Positions 1 through 10,440 of a stretch of 61,582 nt of DNA are shown in pieces. The position numbers were made by a program, and so were the translations under genes. The stretch's first letter is position 1. Every line of letters begins with the position of its first letter. A model generated the notes under the pieces. It saw nothing but the letters and a program-made list of their open reading frames with translations. It was not told the origin of the DNA and did no database searches. Origin of the DNA: Entamoeba histolytica HM-1:IMSS (Eukaryota; Evosea; Mastigamoebida; Endamoebidae); NCBI RefSeq assembly GCF_000208925.1, contig NW_001914936.1, positions 1 to 61,582 on the forward strand, written 5' to 3'.

Positions 1-671
1 TGAATGGTGTTGTATTATAATTATATTAAGTTAAATTATTGAATAATAAATTATTAATTCTTTATAACAAATATGTCATTTCACCCATTTGAGTATTATT
101 TAAGTATTATTATAATTTGTTTAGTGTTTGAAATAATTCTCTAGTTTGTTGTTTATTCATCAAAATTCAGTTTTATTGAAAAATCTTTAAAATTGTTGTT
201 TTGTAATTTAACATAACACACGAAATAAATATTGAAATATATGTTTGAATATTTTCATTTGATTAAGTCATTAATTAGAATGAATGTATAAATACAATAA
301 ATTGAATATGAATTGATAATCATTATATTGAATGGTAAAAACAAATAACCATGAATTTCAAAAAGGGTTAAAAAGAAAATGATATTATGAATTAATAACA
401 TAAATAATGAATAAACAATATAATCCAATGATGATAAAAATATACAAATAGTACATTGAATAAATCATTGAAATATTATACAATTAAAATGATATAACAA
501 AGATGTTTTATGAAAATATTATTATTTTAATCATTTTATTTATTGTTATTAAATTAAAAATAATAACCATTAGTTATTTTATTTCAATTATTATCTTATT
601 TAATTTTCATAACTTTTAATTCAGTTATTTCTTCTTGATATTCATTGTTGCTATTTCTACTTAATAACATA
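1..671. other. AT-rich intergenic DNA, no gene seen
   Basis: Very AT-rich sequence with frequent stops in all frames. I see no RNA gene, element end or coding remnant. It lies downstream of the leftward TLDc-like gene, so its right end holds that gene's 3' flank. Confidence 0.6.
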
Positions 672-1505
672 TCATTCACATTCTACTTCATTAAATATGT
701 TATGAATATCACCAACAATGTTGAATCTGTTATTAAAAAATTGTACTGAATCTCCAATACTATTAGTGACTGTTATCAACAATTCATCATTCTCATTATT
801 CCCAAATACAATTTCAATATCATTTGCTCTTTTACTTACTTTTGGAATATATTCTTTCATTCCATTTCTTCTTATAAGGAATAAAGCAGACTCATAACAA
901 ACATAAGTCTGTTCATTAAGTGATTTAACAGAATGAAAGAATATACCAAATACATTTGCTTGTTTAGTAACACAAAATATACCAAAATCTTCCTGTCCAA
1001 AAAGTTGTTCGTATGTATTTCTTGTTGAATTTTCTATATTACAATATTTGAGATGTGGAAATTTTATACGATAACCTTTTAGAGTATCTAAGAACAATTC
1101 AACCACTTTACCACAAAATACATCAACAAACCTTTCATTTGTTTTTGCAACTAAAATACAATCTTTTCTTTTTTCTTTTTTCTTTGTCATTCCATCAGTG
1201 TTTGCATTGTAACTAATAGTTAATTCATTTAACTCTTTACAATGTTCTAAATAACTTTCTTTTATTTTGCAAGTCTCACTTTGTGAAATACCTTTTGGAT
1301 AACAAAGAAGTTGAACCTCTTCTTTGATTTTATTTTGAATTTCTCTTCTTTTGTTTTCAATTTCTGTTATTGTTTGAGTATTTTCTTCAATATGAATATC
1401 AGGTACTACAGATATATCTCTTGGTATTTCATCATTTTGTTCTGGAAGATGTTCTGGTTGAGGATTATCAAAGCCAACAAGAAATGATGAAGATGAGTCT
1501 GCCAT
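672..1505 (-). CDS. TLDc-like domain protein
   Basis: This intronless gene reads leftward. The open frame extends to 1559, but I prefer the ATG at 1505 (MADSSSSFLV), giving 277 residues, because the 18 upstream residues are hydrophobic and unlike a cytosolic N-terminus. The N-terminal third is polar, with a short helical E/K-rich stretch. The C-terminal half has the alternating strand pattern of TLDc domains, with FGIFCVTKQANVFGIFFHS followed by a FLIRR strand and a long beta-rich tail. TLDc domains occur in oxidation-resistance and vesicle-associated proteins, and Entamoeba has a large family of them. The specific role is unknown. A 12-bp palindrome lies 44 bp upstream. A second TLDc-like protein is encoded at 55617-56156. 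Confidence 0.6.
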   Translation of the reverse strand: MADSSSSFLVGFDNPQPEHLPEQNDEIPRDISVVPDIHIEENTQTITEIENKRREIQNKIKEEVQLLCYPKGISQSETCKIKESYLEHCKELNELTISYNANTDGMTKKKEKRKDCILVAKTNERFVDVFCGKVVELFLDTLKGYRIKFPHLKYCNIENSTRNTYEQLFGQEDFGIFCVTKQANVFGIFFHSVKSLNEQTYVCYESALFLIRRNGMKEYIPKVSKRANDIEIVFGNNENDELLITVTNSIGDSVQFFNNRFNIVGDIHNIFNEVECE

Positions 1506-1548
1506 AGTTAATAATTCACAACTGAATATTAAGATATTAATAATGAAT

Positions 1549-1560
1549 AGTGACGTCACT
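1549..1560. promoter_or_regulatory. 12-bp palindrome with CRE-like core
   Basis: AGTGACGTCACT is a perfect palindrome containing the TGACGTCA octamer bound by bZIP factors in other eukaryotes. It starts 44 bp upstream of the chosen start of the TLDc-like gene. Function in Entamoeba is inferred from position only. Confidence 0.35.
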
Positions 1561-1947
1561 ACTTTTTTAAATGACGCTTATATTTATTTGGTTAATTTTT
1601 ATTTGTGGAAAATGTTATGTTATTTGATTTTAAAAAAAAGAAAAATGCTGAAAATAAGAAATAATTATTTTATTTTATTTTAATCACTGAAATATTATTT
1701 CATCTTCTTTTATTTTAAGAATGATGATAAATAATTAATTAAATGAAAATATTGAGAATAATATCATTTGTTTGTTATTTTATTTCATTTTATATTTACA
1801 GTATTTTTCTATTGAATAGAACCACTTCTCTTGTTAAATCATAAAAACAACATTATTATTCATCGTTAATTTCATTCAATTGAATCTAATTGGTGTCTCT
1901 TCATAATATAACAGTTTTGCAAAGGATTACTTAATGAATAAAATAAA
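1561..1947. other. AT-rich intergenic DNA between two leftward genes
   Basis: This stretch holds the upstream region of the TLDc-like gene and the 3' flank of the K/E-rich surface protein gene. No additional gene is visible. A further TGACG half-site lies near 1573. Confidence 0.5.
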
Positions 1948-2796
1948 TTAGAAAATGGTAAAAATAATCATGAACGAAAGAAGAATGAAAATATTTGTGG
2001 TAGAGTCAAGGTTATTAAGATTAGTGTTATTGTTATCAGACTTATCAGAATTATTTATTGGTTTATTCTCTTTTTCTTTCTTTTCTTGTTCTTCTTTCTC
2101 TTTTTGCTTTTGTTTTTCTTGTTCTTCTGTATTTTCATTTTTTTTATTTGCACTCTCAGTGTCTGGATTTTTGACTTTGTCATTTTGTGCTTCAGGACTT
2201 GTTCCATCTTTATTGTTTGTACCAACCTTACTATCTTTTTTCTCTGATGTTGTTCCTTTACTCTGGTTTGTACTTGCCTTATCTTGTTTTTGATCTGATT
2301 CACTTTCTTCTTGAGTTTTTTTCTTATCTTTTTCAGTTTCATCCTCATATTCATTAAGTTCTTGTTGTTGAGTTTGATTTTCTTGATTATTTTCTTTCAG
2401 ACTTTCTTTCTTTTCTGAGCTTTTACTTCCTTTTTCAGGAATTTCTTCTTTCTTAGATACTTCTTGTTGCTGTTTTGGTTTTTCTTCGTTTTTCTTCCCT
2501 GAGCTTTCTTCAGTTGCTCCTTGATTTCCTTCACTTACTTTTCCACTCTGTTGTCCTTTATCTGTTTTACCCAGACTCGTTGATGCTGATTCTTCTTTAG
2601 TTATACTTTCTCCAGTCACATAAGTTTCTTCCTTTAAATGTATGTTATATCTAGTGTACATTCTTTCGTTAATATTATTTGTGTGTATTTGAGTATATAC
2701 AACTTCTTTGTTTATTTCTTCTTTACTGGTAATAGAATCTGTTGCACTAGTAAATATAATAAACAATATAAATATAATCATTGAATAAAAATTCAA
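1948..2796 (-). CDS. Secreted K/E/S/Q-rich protein, probably GPI-anchored
   Basis: This intronless 282-residue protein begins with a signal peptide (MNFYSMIIFILFIIFTSATDS). A roughly 220-residue low-complexity region rich in Lys, Glu, Ser, Gln and Asn follows. The protein ends in about 15 hydrophobic residues (IFILLSFMIIFTIF) with no charged cytoplasmic tail. Signal peptide plus hydrophobic terminal tail is the GPI-anchoring layout. Entamoeba surface proteins such as SREHP and KERP are similarly polar and repetitive, but I see no clear sequence match to either. The likely location is the trophozoite surface. A TATTTAA-type sequence lies just upstream (about 2810). The purine/pyrimidine bias of the region makes long overlapping frames on both strands, which I treat as spurious. 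Confidence 0.7.
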   Translation of the reverse strand: MNFYSMIIFILFIIFTSATDSITSKEEINKEVVYTQIHTNNINERMYTRYNIHLKEETYVTGESITKEESASTSLGKTDKGQQSGKVSEGNQGATEESSGKKNEEKPKQQQEVSKKEEIPEKGSKSSEKKESLKENNQENQTQQQELNEYEDETEKDKKKTQEESESDQKQDKASTNQSKGTTSEKKDSKVGTNNKDGTSPEAQNDKVKNPDTESANKKNENTEEQEKQKQKEKEEQEKKEKENKPINNSDKSDNNNTNLNNLDSTTNIFILLSFMIIFTIF

Positions 2797-4042
2797 TTTC
2801 AGTTCTTCTCTTAAATATATTCATTTCTATATTTTCATTTATTCGATTTATTTTCAATTCATAATTCAAATCATTACTATTATATAAATATACTTTGTTC
2901 ATATTTATATTCAATATTATTAAATTTCGTTTATTTTGTTATTATTTCTGTAACGTCAATAAGTGGAGTGTGTTTTCAATAACCTTTTTCTTGTTTTCTT
3001 TCTTAAATAAAATAATTTGATTAAATACAAATATTGTTGTAATTAGTTATTAATTAAACTCTATCACAAACAAACTATTATTTATTATCAAATATGTTGA
3101 ATTGTTATTAAAGTGCAACTATAACAAAACATGATTAAATTAAATATTTATTTTTGTTTATATTACAAATTATATTATATATTGTATTTTTTAACTTGAT
3201 ATTAAACTCTATTAACTTGTTGACATGAATCATTAAACTTTGTTATTTGATATTTCTTTATATTATTTTATTGTTTTAATTCAACTAAATACTAAATAAA
3301 ATATTTCAATATTTCTTAATCACCTTGTTTTATTATTAAATATAAATTTATCTTACATATAATTTACTAATAATTCGAAATATTAAAATAATATTATTCA
3401 TATTTAAATAATGAATTATTCAGTTACAATAATTTCTTTCAAATAGAGAATATTGAATGTGTTGTATATTTTATTATTTTAAATTTATGATAATTATTTT
3501 ATTTATTTTCATATTAGTTACAGAAATATTTAATAATAATTATAGTTTATAAATTGATAATTAAAGTACTAATAAATATGTAAGTTTTTGTATTACTTGT
3601 ATTATAACCGACATGGTTAAAATTATTATGGTCAATAATTATCATCTATCATTCTTTCACTTATTTTTATTTTCTTTTATTTAATGAAGAATGAATATAA
3701 TAAATATTTTATATAACTCTTTATATTTTATGTTTCATTATTCTTATTAGATTAATGTTAATATTATCTTTAATTATTCAATTAATATTAAAATGGTTAT
3801 TTATTGATAGTTTTATTATTTATAAATAAAAAGTATTACCTTGTAACAGATAAACGAAATAATTGGTTAGTATTCACCTCAATAATAAAATGAGTTTATA
3901 TTATAAATTACTTTCATAAAAATTATTATAACCTTCAGACAAGAAATAAATTATTATGTATTCTGTACTTTTGCTATTATTTTGTTATGAATATTTTTAT
4001 AAAAGAAAGAAGAAAAATAATTAGACTTAAAATGGATTTGAA
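2797..4042. other. AT-rich intergenic DNA, no gene seen
   Basis: About 1.2 kb of AT-rich DNA without a convincing reading frame on either strand. It contains the promoter side of the K/E-rich protein gene (left end) and the 3' flank of the leftward receptor kinase (right end). Confidence 0.6.
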
Positions 4043-7000
4043 TCAAAATGATATTACTTGAGATGAAGTTGACGTACCAATGCTTTCTTCATTTTCTTTA
4101 CTATCTTCCATATTATGTGTTGTACTACTTGAACTAGTATTTATACTATACCTTTTTTCAGAAGACGAAAACTCTTGAGACTTAGTTTCAGTCCTTGTTG
4201 AACCAGAATGACCTTTAGTAGAATTTGATTTATCAGTCATTCTTCTTAATATACCATCTAAAACTGTTCCTAATTCTTTAAATGTAGGTCTTTCTGATGG
4301 ATTGTGTTTCCAAGATTGTTCAATAAGAGTCTTAAAAATGCAATCTTCAGCAACATCAAGTCTTTTTCCTGCTCCTACAAATCTTAATATTGATTCTGAA
4401 TCAGGGAATTTCATTGGATCATATGGATCTCTTCCTAACCAAATTTCTAACATACAAATAGCAAATGAATATACATCTGATTTTAATGTCATTTGATCTT
4501 TTCTACTAATTTCTGGTGCCATATATACAGGTGTACCAATATTTTGTAATTCTATTTTTCCAGATGATTCAATAAATGAACGAGAAGTACCAAAATCAGT
4601 AACTTTAGCAGTAATAGGATCATGTGGATTTTTAGAATAAACCAAAACATTATCAGTTTTTAAATCACGATGAAGAATATCATTTTGATGTAAATATTCC
4701 ATACCACGTGCTATATCTTGACAGAATCTAACTTTTAATAAGTCTGTTAGTGGATTTGTTTTCATGAATTTTCTTAATGATCCTAATGGACAAAATTCGG
4801 TTACAAGACATAATGTATCAGGTGTAGTAACGCTTCCAATGAAATTTACAATATATGGACAACGAATACGTTCCATCATTTCTGCTTCTTGACTGAAATT
4901 AGGTAATAATTCAGCTAATCCAACTAAATCAGTTTTCATTACTTTAACTGCAACATCAACTCTTCTCCATTCAGCACGATAAACAATACCAAATGTACCA
5001 CCACCAATAGGTGGATGTTGTAAATGAATTTCTTCATAATCTAATTTAGTAGAAAGAGCAGATTCAACTTGAAGATTTAAATAAACATGGAATTTAGATA
5101 CTTTAGATTTTACATTTTTATTTTTTGGATTAGATTTATCATTTTCATTTGATTTACTACTTGTAGCTTTAGAAGAAGAATTAGTACTTTTTTGAGGCTG
5201 AGAATTTGAGGCACCATTTGTGCTTGATGAATGAGAACGATTATCCATTTCACTGTTTTGACTTGATTGAGAGTTTTGAGCAATTAAATCAGGATTTTCT
5301 TTTTTAATATCTTTTAAAATATTTCCAAGTTGACCATATCTTAAAGTAATTGGTATTTTTTCATTTAATAATGTAGTACATTTAGCCATAAAAGTAATAT
5401 TTAATTCAGCAAAATCACCTGGTCTAATTGTACCAGTAAATGGTTTACACATAATTTCATATTTAGTATAATCACCAGAATGGAATGTAAAATGCATTGG
5501 ATATTTCCAATTATTAGTTAAAATAATTGTTGTGTCAATAGGCTCATTAATTTCAGGTCTTATATCACCAAAATCAATTGTATTAGAGGAGAATGAAAAA
5601 TAAGGATTTTGTTGTTTTAAATCAATATATTGAGAGTTTGTTTTATCAAATGGAATGATTGTATTTTCAAAGATGATAAGTTTTTCATCATTAATTTCTT
5701 GTTTAATTTGTTTAATAAGATGGTAATAAATAAATAATATTAATAATAATAATAAAATATAAAATATTATATATATTATACTTCCTATTCCCCAAAATAA
5801 AAAATTTGTTATTCCTTTGGACATTGAACTACAATCTGCTTTATTTTGTGAATACCATCCTGGCTGACATTCACATTCAATACATCCATCTCCTCCATCA
5901 CATTCTTCTCCTTCATCCCATTTTCTATTTCCACATGTTGATAACATACAACCATTTCTTGCTTTTGCATATTTCTTTGTTCCATTTACACATACACAAT
6001 GATCACATCCATATCCTCCATCACATTCTTCAAATTCATCAACTTTTCCATTATCACATGTTGAAACTGCACACTTAAGAATTCCATTAATACTTTTTGG
6101 TTCAAATCCATACAGACAATTACAATTAATTGAACATTTACTATCACTATATCCTTCAATAGATAAATCACATTCTTCTCCTTCATCTAATTTTCCATTC
6201 CCACATAATGAACATGTTTCATCTTTAAGAACATATCCATCATTACATTCACATTTACCAGTATGAGAAGAACATAATCCATTATTACCACAATTATTAG
6301 TACAAACAGTATTTATATCAACTTTGACTTGAGCTGAATATTCTTCATTTACTCCAACAAACAAAAAATACAAATATCCTGTTTGTAATGAAACTACCAT
6401 CCTGGCTAATTTTGAATTTTCTCCACACCCATCTGTCCTTGAACGAATGCATTTAGTTTTTGTATCATCATCACAATTAATCATTGAGATATCTTCTGAA
6501 TTTTCATTTAATCCATAATCACTTAATTTAACAGCTAAAAGGTCAAGACTTATATCATATTCTGATGGTGAATTACATGTAGAAATTTGTATATTTTGAT
6601 CTGCTCCAATTAACTTAAACCAAAGTCCTTTCACAATATCTTTAGAACAAATAGAACGTGAATTAATAGTATATTCTAAATTAAATGTACTTGAATAATT
6701 AGAACTAGACAATACATTCCAGTCAATATTATAATAACTTGAAGAACATGCATGAGTAATTTTATTAACATATAATTTAAACTCTGGAATTTGAAATGAA
6801 GCAAATTTTGAATGAATAAAGAGATATTGAGTTGAACCAGTTTCTAATAAAGTAACAATTCTAGGAGAATTTACATATTTAGAATGTCCACCATTTTTAT
6901 AAAGACAAATTAATGAAGAAGAATATCCCAAATTTTCTTGACAATCTTGTTCTATAACCATTGCAAGTTTAGTTCCTATTTCTTGTTTTTGAATTCTTGC

Positions 7001-7657
7001 AAGTTCAAGTTCCTGATGAGAATATCTTTTATCTACTTCAATAGAAACAAAAGTATTTATCGTTGATGTAAGTTTAAACCAAACACCATATGTATATGGT
7101 TTAATTGGATCAACGTATTGTGAACATCTATTTAATTGAAGTCCAACAAGATTAGAAACATCAGGAATAGAAATTAAACCACCATTTTTTATTGCTTCTT
7201 CTCCTATTTGAATATTAAAAACATTTTCTTCTCCTTTTTCTTTAAAATATTTCCCTATTATATTACTAAACATTCCACATGTTTGTACTTCATCTTCTTT
7301 TATTGGTTTGCATCTTCCTTCTCCAAACCACATATATCCTGATTGACACCCTTGACAATCACTTGTATATCCTTTAGAAATATTACATCGTTCGCATATA
7401 TCTGGAAGAATACATCCTGAAGAACATGCATCTCCATACATACATTGCATTTGACAATTTCCATTTCCATCGGCAATATATCCAGTATCACAAAGACATT
7501 GTGATGTACATCCAATAGACCCATCACATTGTTCATAATATTGATTCCACACACTATCTCCACAAACGGGTATTTGGTTGTAAACTTCTTCAGTAATTCC
7601 TCCATATACAAAACAAATCAAAAGAAGGAATAAGATTAGTCTATTATTTATAACCAT
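4043..7657 (-). CDS. Transmembrane receptor kinase (TMK family), Cys-rich ectodomain
   Basis: This is a type I receptor kinase of about 1204 residues. I chose the ATG at 7657 because it directly precedes a signal peptide (MVINNRLILFLLLICFVYG); upstream in-frame Met codons exist. The roughly 600-residue ectodomain has EGF-like Cys clusters and four CGN(G)K-DEGEECD-type repeats near the membrane. The transmembrane segment is at about residues 620-650. An MSP/ASH-like beta-sandwich follows (DFGDIRPEINEPIDTTIILT), then a Ser/Asn-rich linker and a TKL-type kinase domain. The kinase is complete: GGGTFG loop near 886, VAVK lysine, HRDLKTDN near 997, DFGTSR near 1020 and the APE motif. The catalytic set looks active. 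Entamoeba TMKs sense surface cues in phagocytosis and proliferation; the ligand of this one is unknown. Confidence 0.93.
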   Translation of the reverse strand: MVINNRLILFLLLICFVYGGITEEVYNQIPVCGDSVWNQYYEQCDGSIGCTSQCLCDTGYIADGNGNCQMQCMYGDACSSGCILPDICERCNISKGYTSDCQGCQSGYMWFGEGRCKPIKEDEVQTCGMFSNIIGKYFKEKGEENVFNIQIGEEAIKNGGLISIPDVSNLVGLQLNRCSQYVDPIKPYTYGVWFKLTSTINTFVSIEVDKRYSHQELELARIQKQEIGTKLAMVIEQDCQENLGYSSSLICLYKNGGHSKYVNSPRIVTLLETGSTQYLFIHSKFASFQIPEFKLYVNKITHACSSSYYNIDWNVLSSSNYSSTFNLEYTINSRSICSKDIVKGLWFKLIGADQNIQISTCNSPSEYDISLDLLAVKLSDYGLNENSEDISMINCDDDTKTKCIRSRTDGCGENSKLARMVVSLQTGYLYFLFVGVNEEYSAQVKVDINTVCTNNCGNNGLCSSHTGKCECNDGYVLKDETCSLCGNGKLDEGEECDLSIEGYSDSKCSINCNCLYGFEPKSINGILKCAVSTCDNGKVDEFEECDGGYGCDHCVCVNGTKKYAKARNGCMLSTCGNRKWDEGEECDGGDGCIECECQPGWYSQNKADCSSMSKGITNFLFWGIGSIIYIIFYILLLLLILFIYYHLIKQIKQEINDEKLIIFENTIIPFDKTNSQYIDLKQQNPYFSFSSNTIDFGDIRPEINEPIDTTIILTNNWKYPMHFTFHSGDYTKYEIMCKPFTGTIRPGDFAELNITFMAKCTTLLNEKIPITLRYGQLGNILKDIKKENPDLIAQNSQSSQNSEMDNRSHSSSTNGASNSQPQKSTNSSSKATSSKSNENDKSNPKNKNVKSKVSKFHVYLNLQVESALSTKLDYEEIHLQHPPIGGGTFGIVYRAEWRRVDVAVKVMKTDLVGLAELLPNFSQEAEMMERIRCPYIVNFIGSVTTPDTLCLVTEFCPLGSLRKFMKTNPLTDLLKVRFCQDIARGMEYLHQNDILHRDLKTDNVLVYSKNPHDPITAKVTDFGTSRSFIESSGKIELQNIGTPVYMAPEISRKDQMTLKSDVYSFAICMLEIWLGRDPYDPMKFPDSESILRFVGAGKRLDVAEDCIFKTLIEQSWKHNPSERPTFKELGTVLDGILRRMTDKSNSTKGHSGSTRTETKSQEFSSSEKRYSINTSSSSTTHNMEDSKENEESIGTSTSSQVISF

Positions 7658-8338
7658 AAAATAATTAAATAAGATGAAATTATCTAATTTCATGAAATAA
7701 TAAAAAAAAAACAAACGACGTTCATTTAATATTTACGTCATCTCTCTAACAAATAAATTATTCTCTCTGTAATAACTCTTTCTTTCGGCTTTTCATTTCT
7801 CGCAATATAATAAAAAATTTTCAAAAGTTGATGTATTTTTAAAATTCAAAACAAAAAAAATAAAAAAAAAAGTGAAAAATTATATTAATACTATTTGATA
7901 TGACTCTTTATTATATTTTTATTAATTCAAATTCATTCCTCTTTTTTTTTCTTTTTAATTGGTTAGTTTTTCTTATGTTTCTTTCTTTTAAAAAATACTA
8001 TTATTAGTATCAATTAATTTAATAAATTCAAAAAATGAACGTAAATGAAAAATAGACGTGGTTGATAATAATAATCATAATCATAAAAACAAATTATTAG
8101 AATTAAATATTTGATATGAATTTAAAAAGAGAAAAAAAGAATATAACAAATATCAAAAACAAAAATTTATTATAATCAAGTGTGTTATTCATTAATTAAA
8201 TTTGAAATAGAAATTTATATTTATTAGATAAAAACTTAAAATGAAATTATTTAAAAAGAAAAAAAATAATGAATAAATAGAACTAATTAATAAGAAACAC
8301 AAAACTAAAAATTAAAAAAAGATTTAAACAAAGAATAA
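7658..8338. other. Divergent promoter region
   Basis: This AT-rich region separates the leftward receptor kinase and the rightward FKBP/TPR gene, so it should hold both promoters. A TGACGT half-site (read on the minus strand) is at 7731-7740, about 75 bp upstream of the kinase start. No gene is seen. Confidence 0.5.
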
Positions 8339-9151
8339 ATGATGGAAATACAATGTATTGAAGAAAGTAAAGGACAAATAATTAGTGAAGGAATGGAAAT
8401 CAAAAGTTTGTTTAAGGTTATTAAAGAAAGAAAAAAGAAATACTAAAAATGAAAAATAGTACATTATAGTATTCAAAGTAGTTTAACAAAAGAAGAAAAT
8501 GAAGTTCAATTTGTTATTGGAGAAGGAAGTATATTACCATTTATTGAAAAATTTGTAATTAATAAAAGAATTGGAGAAAAATATCAAATAATAACAAAAG
8601 GGAAAGAAATATTTGGAGAAGAAGGATTTGGAGAAAGAATTAAAAGTGAAGAAGAAGTGAAGGTAATAATTAAAATACTAGAAGGAAAAGAAATTAAAAA
8701 ACCAAAAGAATTTGAAGAAAGTATAAAAGAAATAATAAAAACAAAAGAAAAAGGAAAAGAAAAGATTAATAAAAAAGAATATAAAGAAGCGATAGAATTA
8801 TATCAAGAATGTGCAGCTGAATTACATAATTTAATAGATAATATAAATTATCAAAAATATAATGAAGAAATTAAAAAACAACTTTCATTAATTCATTCAA
8901 ATATGGCATTATGTTGGTTGAAATTAGAAAATTGGAATGAAACAAAACAACAATCAGAAGAAGTACTTAAATTTGATCCAACTAATGTTAAAGCATTATA
9001 TAGAATTGGTGTTGTTTTAAATAAAAAAGAACAATATTCATTAGCTTTAAATTATCTTAAAAAAGCAATGACATTAGCAGAACAAGATGGATTAATAAGA
9101 AAAGAATACAATTTTGCTGCAAATAATATTAATAAAACAACAAAAAAATAA
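8339..9151 (+). CDS. FKBP-like domain + TPR protein (one intron)
   Basis: The gene is split: exon 1 at 8339-8405, intron 8406-8459 (GTTTGT...TAG, 54 nt), exon 2 at 8460-9151, giving 252 residues. The joined N-terminus reads through MEIQCIEESK... into IHYSIQSS, matching the FKBP core strand usually written VxxHYxG. An FKBP-like pattern follows (VQFVIGEGSILPFIEKFV, then a final strand VKVIIKILEGKEI). The second half has TPR helices (AIELYQECAAELHNL, NMALCWLKLENWNET, AIYRIG-like VKALYRIGVVLNKK). FKBP-TPR proteins act as Hsp90 co-chaperones and peptidyl-prolyl isomerases. The FKBP domain is short and several active-site aromatic residues are not recognisable, so isomerase activity is doubtful. 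Confidence 0.75.
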
Positions 9152-9176
9152 TAAAGAATTTAAAAAAAAAACTAAT

Positions 9177-10130
9177 TTAATAAAGTGTTATACTTTCTAC
9201 ATATGTTCCATATGAATAAATTCCACATACATTTTTATTTCTTTTTAAATATAAATATCCATTTGATCCCCATGAAGATCCCCAACAATTTTTTAATATC
9301 CAATATGGTATTCCATTTATTGTTTTACCATATCCAATTAATAATAACCCAATTCTTGGTGATGATTGACTACATTCTTCTATATTTTCAAATATTCCTT
9401 CTCCATCATAATATGGCATTGTTGGTGGCATATCAATATTAACAATTATTGGTGTATTTTTAATCACTTCTATTAGTTCGTCATCATTAAAGACACTTAA
9501 ATATCTTCTTTTATTTACTTTACCAAAAATTCGAGTTGAATTATATTGGCAAATTCCTTTTTCTGAAGTTTCTGGATAATCTTCTTCTTTCATAAATCCA
9601 AACCTTTGTAAATAAATAAAACATGGATTTGTTTTACTTAATTTTTTGCCAAAAAAGTCATCTTGACAATCAATTAATTGTTGCACTGACAATTTTAATG
9701 TTTCATTTGTATAAATTCCTTCTTTCTTTAAAAGTATTGCTGCTTCAATACCATCAATTGTTGCTTCAAAATATCTTGTTCCACTTGATTTAATTGGAGT
9801 TATAATTCCTGAATTTCTCCAATCAAATTCATCTATTAATTCAACTGTTTTTTTATTTGTTTTTAATCTTTTTGGACGTAATTGTGGTAATGAAAATGTT
9901 TCTGAATTAATCATTTGTTCAATTTCTTCTTCAGTAAAAATTGCAAAAGGAGAATCAGTTGAAATACTTAAATATCCTTTATTTTGAAGACGTTCTATCT
10001 TTTTTGTTGTTTCTTCAAAAATAGATTTTCTTAATTCAAATTCAATATTCATTTTATTATATTGATATTTTTTAATCCAATCATCAAATGTAAAAGCAAA
10101 TGAAAGAGTAAATAATAAAATAAACAACAT
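9177..10130 (-). CDS. Catalytically dead papain-family (C1A) protein
   Basis: This 317-residue protein has a signal peptide (MLFILLFTLSFAFT), an I29-like propeptide (FDDWIKKYQ...) and a papain fold beginning at FDWRNSGIITPIK. Family landmarks remain: the SVQQLIDCQD segment, LLIGYG and YWILKNCWGSSWGSNGYLYL. The active site is not intact. Where active Entamoeba proteases have the Gln oxyanion residue and CGSCY, this protein has SSGTRYFEATIDG, so the catalytic Cys aligns with Arg and the Gln is lost. The catalytic His before LLIGYG is also absent (SPRIG). Only the Asn (KNCWG) is kept. It is therefore probably a pseudoprotease that binds or regulates other proteins in the lysosome or secretory pathway. 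The frame is intact, which argues against a recent pseudogene. Confidence 0.85.
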   Translation of the reverse strand: MLFILLFTLSFAFTFDDWIKKYQYNKMNIEFELRKSIFEETTKKIERLQNKGYLSISTDSPFAIFTEEEIEQMINSETFSLPQLRPKRLKTNKKTVELIDEFDWRNSGIITPIKSSGTRYFEATIDGIEAAILLKKEGIYTNETLKLSVQQLIDCQDDFFGKKLSKTNPCFIYLQRFGFMKEEDYPETSEKGICQYNSTRIFGKVNKRRYLSVFNDDELIEVIKNTPIIVNIDMPPTMPYYDGEGIFENIEECSQSSPRIGLLLIGYGKTINGIPYWILKNCWGSSWGSNGYLYLKRNKNVCGIYSYGTYVESITLY

Positions 10131-10141
10131 ATTTAAGTATT

Positions 10142-10180
10142 ATTTTATTAGTTTTTATTTTATTAGTTTTTATTTTATTT
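10142..10180. repeat. Short AT tandem repeat
   Basis: A 15-bp unit (ATTTTATTAGTTTTT) is repeated about 2.7 times just upstream of the papain-like gene. It may influence that promoter; nothing else is implied. Confidence 0.5.
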
Positions 10181-10309
10181 GAAACCCCCAAAAAAAGGTC
10201 AATAAATAAGTTAGATTGATTAGATATTTTATCAACAATTTTTCATAATATTGAAGAAATAAAATATTTCAGTTTCTTTCAATATCTTTTATTTCTATTA
10301 TTAAATTAA

Positions 10310-10327
10310 TTTTTTATTTCTAAACAA
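10310..10327. repeat. Target-site duplication, left copy
   Basis: This 18-bp sequence is repeated exactly at 10441-10458 and brackets the 113-bp LINE-tail insertion. Confidence 0.8.
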
Positions 10328-10440
10328 AAAAAAATGTCAATTATTAGATATATCCACAATTGGATTTTCTTCATATTGAGAAGTGTTTATTTCATTTTCT
10401 TCAATATGCTTTATTTGTGTCATAAATCTCATTTAATTTA
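10328..10440 (-). mobile_element. Very short LINE-A 3'-tail insertion with target-site duplication
   Basis: Read on the minus strand, this 113-bp stretch closely matches the 3' untranslated tail of the LINE at 35556-40298. Shared blocks include AAATAAACACTTCTCAAT, AAAATCCAATTG, GGATATATCTA and AATTGAC, and both copies end in a T run. It is flanked by an 18-bp direct repeat, TTTTTTATTTCTAAACAA, at 10310-10327 and 10441-10458. This is what target-primed reverse transcription leaves when it stops almost at once. It carries no coding sequence. It could alternatively be a tiny SINE built on that tail. Confidence 0.82.

Noticed and set aside
1955..2354. Long frames on both strands across the K/E-rich surface protein gene
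   Set aside because: They result from the biased codon composition (GAA, AAA, CAA) and lack signal or domain features; only the minus-strand frame has a signal peptide and a hydrophobic C-terminus.
10185..10260. A further LINE-tail remnant next to the 113-bp insertion
   Set aside because: Only AAAAAAAGGTCAAT resembles the tail; the rest does not align and no duplication is visible.
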